64,000 nucleotides of DNA. Source: Clusia tigrina. Lineage: Eukaryota > Arthropoda > Insecta > Diptera > Clusiidae. Position numbers and translations under genes: made by a program. Below the pieces are notes generated by a model, which made no database searches, was not told where the DNA came from, and was given only the letters and a program-made list of their open reading frames with translations. Positions 57,078-64,000 of this stretch are shown here, piece after piece. The stretch covers positions 145,027,877-145,091,876 of the forward strand of contig OV050030.1 in NCBI GenBank assembly GCA_920105625.2. The letters are read 5' to 3'. How positions within the stretch are numbered: position 1 is the first letter of the stretch; each line of letters starts with the position of its first letter.

Positions 57078-57814
57078 TTAGCTCACTAAGCCCGAAGCCC
57101 ATTGCGCTGGTGGAAAAAGTTCACACTTGATCTGCACCAATTGATCCAGGCTCATTGGCTCTCGTTGTCTGCGCAATTTTTTACGCTCTTGCAGCGCCGT
57201 CAAATATTCCTCTCTCCATCTCTTCCAGAAATGCTCAATTATTTTCTGACGTGCTCTCCATAAACTTGCTCCTTTCATGTTTGACTGCTGCTCGCTCACG
57301 AATGGTAAGGGAATGATCAATGGCTCCCCTAACAAAAAATGCCTTGGCGTCAAGGCCTGAATATCTTCCGCGTCATCACTCAAGGTGTCAAAGACCTTGA
57401 GTTCACAATTGCTTCGATCTCTACTAGGAGGGTAGATAACTACTCTTGTGTTCAAATCTTTTGCTCAGCAATGCGCGTGAGGTGGTACTTCATTGACTTC
57501 ACAGCAGCTTCATATATTCCGCCATGATGCGGTGCTGCTGGCGTCATGAATACCCATTCTGTCCCCTTGTTGCTCAAATGCTCAAAAACATCTCTTACTT
57601 GCCAGCTCTCTCGTGCTCTTCTCAGCTCCCTTGCCGCCCCTACAAATGATGTACGATTGTCACTGTATATTCGCTCACATCTCCCTCTTCTGCAAATAAA
57701 GCGCTCATAACAAGCAATAAAGTCTATAGAGGTTAAATCAAAAACAATGTCAATATGAATGGCCTTGGTTTTTTGGCAAACAAATATAGCCACCCAGCAC
57801 TTACGCTCCCTCAT
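57078..57814 (-). pseudogene. BEL integrase core and C-terminal domain
   Basis: Core motifs on the minus strand: WVAIFVCQKTKAIHIDIV, RIYSDNRTSFVGAARE (second Asp, usual SDNGTNFVGA) and TPAAPHHGGIYEAAVKSMK (catalytic Glu is in GGIYE). A second frame (57455-57078) carries SDDAEDIQALTPRHFLLGEP and the DUF5641-like FWKRWREEYLTALQER ... FPPAQWASG tail. One frameshift near 57455. Confidence 0.88.
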
Positions 57815-58531
57815 TCACTCTCATGCTCTTTGCACTCCCTTTGCTCTAAAAGCTCCTGCGCAATCAATACCTGTATATAGAAAAGGCTTGCCCACTTGCA
57901 CCCTGTCGCCTGGCAATTCAGATATCAGCTGTTGCTCAAATCTGCGATTATAGCGCGCGCACACCACGCACTTGTGGAGAAAAGCTCTTAATTGGCTCCG
58001 TAGTTTTGAAATCCAAAACTTTTGTCTGATGAATTGCATCATCACTTGCACAGCACCATGCTTAGTCATACGATGAGCGTGGTCCATTATCAGCCATGCT
58101 GTTCGAGAACCATCCTTCACTATCACCAGAAGCATCATCTCATAGGCTTCTTCTGATCTCCCCAATCGCCCGCCCGCTCTCAATAGGCCCTTGCTGTCCA
58201 TTATTGGATTCAAGGCACTAATTTTGCTCCCTTCTTGCACCTGCCCAATCTCTCTTAGTTTGTCTATCTCTTGTCTGTAATCGCTCTCCTGCGCCTGCTT
58301 AAGCCGGAATTCCGTTGCTTCACATTTCTCTTCCACTGTTGGCGCTTGCACTACTCGGTTGTTGTGCCGAGTTCTGCGCCTCCTCTTTCTGTGCCTTGCC
58401 CTTCGCACAAACCTGATGATGTAGCTCAATATGTTGATGCTCTTCTCTAGACTTCGCGCATAGTCAATCAGCGCCATGCTCTTGCCCCTGCTCGGTATAA
58501 ATATTTGCAAAAACTCGCGTGAATATTTCAC
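57815..58531 (-). pseudogene. BEL pol: RNase H tail and integrase zinc domain
   Basis: Contains GLLRAGGRLGRSEEAYEMML, then MDHAHRMTKHGAVQVMMQFI, RQKFWISKLRSQLRAFLHKC and VVCARYNR: the HHCC zinc-binding part of BEL integrases. The YTGIDCAGAF block (first catalytic Asp) closes the frame near 57840. Confidence 0.85.
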
Positions 58532-58679
58532 GTGATACGCTCCCAGCTCGTTAAGCCCTTTCGTTGGTTTTTCCGGCTCAAAAATGTTGGCTGGCTAACT
58601 GATTTCTGATTTACGTAACCACTCCGGTCCATATAACCAGAGCTTATTACAAACTAGCTCTCTCGCAATGCAGGAGTCT

Positions 58680-59632
58680 TCACCACAAGGGTGAATTTTT
58701 TTCTTCTTCTATCAGCCATTTCAGCCCTAGAACTGACATCTCGTCTTCTCTCGGGAATAACATCTCTTCTTCTCTCTCCGCTCTCATTGCACTGAGTAGT
58801 CTTTTTGAGTTCGACTTCCATTTGCACAGCTCGAAACCGCCGCCTTTTAGGACAGTGTCTGTATCTTTCGCGAGCACTATTGCTTCTTGCTCAGATCGTG
58901 CGCCTGTAGTACAGTCATCCACATAGAAGTCACTCTCTATGATGTCCGCTGCTCTTGGGTATTCATCTTTCGCCTCCCTAGCACATTGTATTAAAGCTCG
59001 CACAGCATTATAAGCGGAGGAAGTCATTCCTTACGTTACAACCGTTAAACACTATTCTCGTAATGGCTCACCACTATGCTCTCGTTAAAAGATTCTTTCA
59101 AATTTCATTGCCTTTCGGCAACACGTAGTTGTCGGAACATCTTCTTGATGATTACACATATCGCAAACTTATGACGCCTAAATCTCATGACAATTTCGTA
59201 AAGATCCTTTTGTAACTTATCGCCTAAACATTGCACTTGGTTCAGAGATATGCCACGATTCGTTTGGCAGCTAGCGTCAAAAACCACCAGAAATTTTTTG
59301 GTAACACAGTGATGTGGGATATAATAAACTGGCTCGTCCACTCTTGGTAGTTGTATAGCGCACTTCATATGCCCTAATCTCTCATACTCTCTCATGAATT
59401 CTACGTATTGCTCTCTCAGCTCTGAGTCTTTCTCTAATTTCCGCTGCAAGTACATAAACCTGCGCAATGCTATTGCCTTTGAAGTGCCTAAACCTTGCAC
59501 CGTCTCTTTCACTGGAATTGTCACAATAAAACGCCCTGTTTCATCTCTAGTATAAGTCTCCATAAAATTTTGCTCCACTTCCTGCTCCTCTTGCTGACAA
59601 AACTGGGCACCAGTACATTCTCTTGGTAGCAC
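58680..59632 (-). pseudogene. BEL reverse transcriptase pieces
   Basis: 59632-59105 holds TRDETGRFIVTIPVKE, then IALRRFMYLQRKLEKD and YEREYERLGHMK-type sequence, YIPHHCVTKKFLVVFDAS and a degenerate Q(I/L)RV block. 59027-58680 holds the catalytic region SDFYVDDCTTGARSEQEAI. The stretch between gag (59782) and the RT start is only 150 nt, so the protease is deleted. Confidence 0.85.
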
Positions 59633-59781
59633 CCAAAACTCTGTCTCTAAATAATCATTCTCGCTCTTTTTTTTAATGCTCTACTATGTTTTTTTTAAAA
59701 TTTAAAGTTTAAAAAGCTCTTAAAGCTGGCACTTCGCCCCGGCTTTGCTACCCTTGCGCGCTTTACAAGGTTGCTGTACCT

Positions 59782-60830
59782 TCAATCGCTCTTAGCCTTC
59801 AGCATTGTTGTCGCGGCGGCTCCCCGCTTTGGCTGCTGTGCCACCAACACCTGCTGCTGTGGCTCCCTTTTTGCATATAGCACGCTATTGTGCTTCTGCG
59901 CCCCTGGGCACCGTAAAAATGGCCCCGCAAAGCACTCCGACGCTTTATGCCCCTTCTTCAGGCAGTTGTGGCACAGGTTGCGTTTGCCAACTAGCTCTTG
60001 CCTAGCTCTCAAATGGAGTGACACGAAGTCTGGACACTGCGTGATCTGCGCTGCATATCTCGCACAGCTTGTCTTGGCTTGCTCGTATCGGCGCTGCTCC
60101 CGTTGCACTCACACCGTGGCCCATTCTCTCCCTGCTCTTGGGTACTGCGCCCGTTGCTCGATCGCGCCCGTGCTCCAATTGATGCGCTCGCCTCGCTTCC
60201 CGTGCTGGTAGAGCAGAGGCCTGCTCCTCCAGGAAGGCATACCGGGTACTTGCGGTCATATATTTGGTTGAGCCGCTCCCACGTTTCATTGTACCCGTTG
60301 TCAGTCAGCTCCCAGTCACCCAACGTGCGTGATGCCTTATGGGTGAGTGACTTCTTCAAATATGAGAATTTGTAAGAGGCCGGTATTTGCTCATTGCTAT
60401 GCACCGCAGCGACGAACCAATCGCGAAAACCGTGCCACTTGGTCACACTGCCGTCAAACTCCCCCCAAGTGTTCTGGAGGTCATGCTGCTGGAACGGCAT
60501 GGTCAGCTGCACTGAGATCGGCTCCTTTGCACTCTGCTCTGCGCTCCTTGCTGGGCCCACTTGCTCAATTTTACCCTTCAGAGCACCGCTCGCTCCGAAG
60601 TACCGCCGCTCTGCTCGCTCCAGCGATCTGTCTAGATCGGCGCTCTCGTCGCGCTTCGCTCGGGATGCTAACTCCTCATGGAGCTGATTAAAACGCTCCC
60701 ACTGTTGCTCCAAAGGAATCAAACGCACCTTGGCTTCATCAAACCCTAGTCGCCCAAACTCGTCAACTATGACGTACTCTGCTGCTCTTCGGATGGCTTT
60801 GTAGGCAGACTGGTGTTGCCCGTAGCTCAT
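59782..60830 (-). pseudogene. gag: BEL Gag, one frameshift
   Basis: ATG at 60830. Residues ~110-200 form the BEL capsid-like block (MPFQQHDLQNTWGEFDGSVT, KWHGFRDWFVAAVH, YKFSYLKKSL). After a frameshift near 60120-60200 the zinc knuckle CHNCLKKGHKASEC follows in the 60108-59782 frame, and a QQQ-rich end. Confidence 0.85.
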
Positions 60831-60999
60831 CTTGTCGTTGCTCTGTTATTTTTCTCTGTTAGTGTTGCTCTGTTATTGTTGCTCTGTTGTTGTTGAAAAG
60901 AAGAAAAATTAACTAATTTTGAAAGAAGAAATAACTGTTTCCTCCTTGTTCCTTCTGCAGCCGTGCCAACACTGCATATTTGTGCTTTAAAATTTTTGA

Positions 61000-61660
61000 G
61001 TCGAATAACCGCACTGGTTTATTCACCCACTTAGCTCACAAGCTCAGCACTAAAGCACGCTCTTATTTAATTTCCTGAGCCGCATAACGACATTGGTTTA
61101 TTCGGTCACTAGCAAGCAATTATTTGCACCAATGCTCGCTCTTATATAATTTTTTGAGCCGAATAACCACATTGGTTAATTCGCTCACTAGCACGAAATT
61201 ATTTGCACCAATGCTCGCTCTTATATAATTTTTGAGCCGAATAACCACATTGGTTAATTCGCTCACTAGCACGAAATTATTTGCACCAATCCTCGCTCAA
61301 ATTTTAAATTTTGAGTCGAATAACCGCACTGGTTTACTCGCTCATTTGCACATAATTTTCGCTCGCTCATAACTAAATTTTGAGACGAATAACCGCACTG
61401 GTCTATTCTCTCATTTGCACATAATTTTCGCTCGCTCATATTTAAATTTTAAGACGAATAACCGCATTGGTTTATTCGCTCATTTGCACATAATTTTCGC
61501 TCGCTCATAACTAAATTTTGAGACGAATAACCGCACTGGTCTATTCTCTCATTTGCACATAATTTTCGCTCGCTCATATTTAAATTTTGAGACGAATAAC
61601 TGCATTGGATTATTCGTTCATTTGCACAAAACATTCAGCTCTTTGCACAAAACTTTCAGC
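61000..61660 (-). repeat. Nine tandem hairpin units in the BEL leader
   Basis: Nine units start near 61000, 61077, 61155, 61233, 61312, 61381, 61450, 61519 and 61588. The first four are about 78 bp, the rest 69 bp. Each holds an inverted pair such as CGAATAACC and GGTTTATTCG around a 5-nt loop. Sequence varies between units while pairing is kept (unit 9 has CGAATAA with TTATTCG). They lie between primer site and gag. Confidence 0.85.
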
Positions 61661-62225
61661 AGACACACCGCCTTACTGTCGGCCGCCAGCAATGCGGCAG
61701 CCATAGCGCAGCATACTGCGCAAGTCTATGGCTGCGTCGCATAGTGCTTGCCTGCGCATATTCTCTGCACAAAACTCGCACTGTGTCTGCTGCGCACATT
61801 ACACTCACCCCTAAATTCTTTTAGCTTTCCTGATAATATAATTTTTATTTGCTCAAGCCCGATGCACTGTACCAATTTGTCGTATGTGCTTTGAGCACAT
61901 ACATACGCCCTTCGTTTATTATTTTTTAGCATTGCAGTGTTGGCTCTGCTCCTATAACTCCGTGGACTGTATTTTACCTTATTATTATATTGTTCTATAA
62001 TTTATTTATTTCTTGAAATTTAGTATATTTCTTTCTGTACCTGCCTGTGCTCTCATCGCTCTGCTCACATACCATATTATATGTTCCGAATGCGTATTGC
62101 GCATTCAGCAATTGATGCTCCTCTAGCGCTTTGCACTTGCTCTCTTTTTCCTTCCCGCAGGCACAACGGATCAAAAGAAATCAAAAGAAAGAAATAGCTA
62201 TTACCTACCCTGCCAGTACACAATC

Positions 62226-62490
62226 GCACATACATACATACATACATGCATATACGATTTGCGTTTACATAGAGTCTGGTGAGATTTCATAGGAACGCTT
62301 AAAATAAAGGCGCAATTAAGTTTTGCACTTAATTTATGTATATAGCTACTTAATACTACAAACATACGCATGTATATGCGATCTGCTTTTACATAGCTCT
62401 GACGTCATCTCAAATGAATGCCTAAATTAAAGGCGCAATTTCATTTCGCACATAATTACTTATAGCTCTACTTAATATATGTACATATTC
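62226..62490 (-). repeat. Imperfect ~120-bp duplication in the BEL leader
   Basis: catgcatatacgatttgcgt (62245) and catgtatatgcgatctgctt (62369), each followed by a ggcgcaatt and acttaat stretch, mark two tandem copies. Confidence 0.65.
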
Positions 62491-62525
62491 ACATGCATCG
62501 CACCATACTTGCTGTATTGCATAGA

Positions 62526-62556
62526 TCACTGGTACGATCCGGCTCGACATGGACCA
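62526..62556 (-). other. Primer site: 31-nt match to the 3' end of tRNA-Tyr
   Basis: The plus strand reads tcactggtacgatccggctc and then gacatggacca, ending one base before the LTR. It follows the T-arm and acceptor end of tRNA-Tyr with its CCA, apart from two substitutions, one missing T in the T loop and a small change near the acceptor. An ordinary primer site is 18 nt; here similarity continues through the T loop. Confidence 0.65.
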
Positions 62557-62557
62557 A

Positions 62558-63166
62558 TGTATCGAATCGACAATGAAATTATGGCAATACTTACTGCAAT
62601 CCGACTTAAATAAAAACACAATTGTTTTAAGTGGAAAAGCATACGAAAAACCACTTTTTATTGCTCTTATAATTATGCACATACATATATAGCTCAACAA
62701 TAAATCGGCATGTATGCGATACATGTATATATGTACGAGTATATACAGTTAGTGAATATGCACAAGCTCTTGCGCGTTTAGCTCAATTGCTCTCATATGC
62801 ATGAACGGACCTGCATATGGATGTGTAAATAGGTACGTTTATGTATATATATACTGTATAATGCAATGTGAACATAAATATAGTCAGCGTATATAATCTA
62901 AACGTGACTATGCTCTCGAATACCTGTGGCACCGCTCATACTTGCTCCTGTGTATAGGCTCTGTATAAGCTCCCCTGCTCCGCACCGCTCTCCTGGCTCA
63001 GCTCCCTGCACATAGATTGCACCGCACTGCTCCTTGTGCTCTCACGCACTGCCACATTGGCAAAACCGCACAGCTCCATCGTCAGAAACGAACTAAACTT
63101 TAAAATACTTGCTGAACCTATTTTCGCTATGTGCGAAAACTCAAATGCATGGCTGCATTTGATACA
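62558..63166 (-). repeat. 5' LTR of the BEL element
   Basis: TGTATCGAATCG to GCATTTGATACA; ATATT duplication on its right side. About four differences from the other LTR. Confidence 0.95.
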
Positions 63167-63365
63167 ATATTGTTTCTGGGTGGGCAGTAGATTGCTGATA
63201 TTATAAGTCCACTTCCATATTCTTCGAGTATAAAACTTGTTGCTTGAATATAATCAGTGCTGAAATTTTGCATTGGGAAATGCTGTATTCTATTTTTAAT
63301 TAAAATTGCTGTGCCACTACGAGCTTTGCCACTAGGGTGTTTGGTATCATAGATGGTATATCCAT

Positions 63366-63860
63366 TTGTTCACGCCGTGAACTCTCTCCTAAAGGCGGCT
63401 GCGACCCGGTGCTAGCGTTACCATGGTTGTTCTCATTTCAAAGTCAGGCATGTTTTGGGAGAGAGTTCCGCCTTTTGTGTCTCTCCGAGAAACGAACGAG
63501 AAGTATGAGTGAACGTGTGTTCGGGCCGTAGCCATCTTTTTACTCAACACGGCGAATTCGGTCGAACACCCCAACGTGGAGCATCAGTATCCGACCTTCG
63601 CTCTCAGTCTTTTCAGCATCGTGGTCGTCTCTACACCGAATTCCCAACACACCAAGATCGATTTAAATTTATATTAGTGTCAACATTATATAAAAAGATA
63701 TTTTGTAAAATCATCCAGTTCAAGAATTAGAAAACCAATATTCACACCAAATTCGAAATATTAAATAAAATCAATATTAAGAGAAGAGTGTGATTGTGTA
63801 AATAACCTATTAATATAAGAATAAATAAAGTTATTTGTAAAACCTATCAACCGCTCAACA
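63366..63860 (+). repeat. Solo LTR (495 bp) in Jockey copy 4
   Basis: TTGTTCACGCC to CCGCTCAACA, with CCAT on each side (63362-63365, 63861-63864). Removing it and one CCAT restores the Jockey reading frame (NIDG then YTIYDT). AATAAA-type signals lie near 63765 and 63822, which suggests plus orientation. The family was not identified. Confidence 0.8.
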
Positions 63861-64000
63861 CCATCTATATTGAAGCTATTTTTCTGAGTGAGATGGGTTT
63901 CCGAAATTAGCATAAGATCAATAGGGTTTGAATTTAAAAAATGTATGAGCTCAAATTTGTGCTGGGTTACACCGTTTGCGTTCCAATCTGCGTTTTTTAT

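Larger units (their letters stand above)
56306..63166 (-). mobile_element. BEL/Pao LTR retrotransposon, internally deleted
   Basis: LTRs of 609 bp (56306-56914 and 62558-63166) begin TGTATC and end GATACA, and differ at about four sites. The flanks are ATATT on both sides (56301-56305, 63167-63171). Order on the minus strand: 5' LTR (right), primer site, 1.7-kb leader with repeats, gag, RT, integrase, DUF5641-like tail, 3' LTR. Protease and the RT start are missing and frames are broken, so the copy moved with help from another element or decayed quickly. Confidence 0.93.
55325..64000 (-). mobile_element. Jockey-type LINE relic, copy 4, split twice
   Basis: Minus-strand ORF2 pieces run across three segments: 64000-63865 (WNANGVTQHKFELIHFLN, LISETHLTQKNSFNIDG), 63361-63172 (ARSGTAILIKNRI, ISAIYCPPRNNI) and 56305-55325 (AAGDFNAKHSHWGSRL; SPTYWPTDKGKIPD; RT start VIPKPGKDLTKVESYRPLS). 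They are continuous once the solo LTR (63366-63860) and the BEL element (56306-63166) are removed. Stops and frameshifts show it is old. The 5' part runs off the window. Confidence 0.85.

Noticed and set aside
61000..61660. CRISPR-like array
   Set aside because: Repeats are 69-78 bp with no unique spacers and lie in a eukaryotic retroelement leader.
62526..62556. tRNA-Tyr gene or tRNA-derived SINE
   Set aside because: Only the 3' third of a tRNA is present, with CCA and placed exactly at the primer site; no 5' half or A/B boxes upstream.

Overview
The window looks like transposon-dense chromatin from a cyclorrhaphan fly, possibly a tephritid-like fruit fly. The reasons are the mix of P-type elements with THAP exons, Tc1 and mariner elements, Jockey LINEs, mdg1/412-like and mdg3-like Ty3 elements and a BEL/Pao element, together with AT-rich spacers and long TA microsatellites. 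I found no convincing single-copy host gene in 64 kb. Nearly every recognisable coding stretch belongs to a mobile element, and most are broken. The species is an inference.

Layout: 1-7934 is a Ty3/gypsy element on the minus strand. It has long LTRs, a tRNA-Lys-type primer site, an intact pol, a frameshifted gag and an extra 3' ORF that encodes a Ulp1/SENP-type cysteine protease. That ORF is preceded by a second copy of the LTR core promoter and splice donor. 8698-13335 is a tandem LTR-internal-LTR-internal-LTR array of an internally deleted mdg3-like element. 13987-15835 is a deleted P-type element with 32-bp inverted ends and a 9-bp flanking duplication. 16357-18058 is a Tc1 element inserted in a TA microsatellite.

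About 18.5-28.3 kb is a nest of insertions. A Tc1 relic is split by a P-type element (minus, 19313-27878). That P element is split by a solo LTR of the 412-like family, which is itself split by a CR1-like LINE, and separately by a 1.4-kb solo LTR related to the LTR at 6426-7934. 29.3-33.2 kb is a Jockey LINE ending in poly(A). 33.4-43.1 kb is a hAT-like (DUF4371/ZMYM1-type) transposase gene split by a complete 412-like element (34227-41835, TSD TTAT). 43.6-45.5 kb is a relic related to the mdg3-like array.

46.7-51.6 kb is a second Jockey copy with an intact ORF1, split by a mariner. 52.1-54.9 kb (minus) is a third Jockey relic. 55.3-64.0 kb (minus) is a fourth Jockey relic, split by a BEL element (56306-63166, TSD ATATT) and a 495-bp solo LTR (TSD CCAT). 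The genes do not form a host pathway. The biology is that of retroelement replication modules (gag, protease, RT, RNase H, integrase) and transposases, layered by successive insertion.

The most promising undescribed feature is the Ulp1-bearing Ty3 element with its duplicated promoter/splice-donor cassette. Next come the arrays of RNA-hairpin units in transcribed leaders of two unrelated LTR elements (26524-26772 and 61000-61660) and a 31-nt tRNA-Tyr-like primer site in the BEL element.
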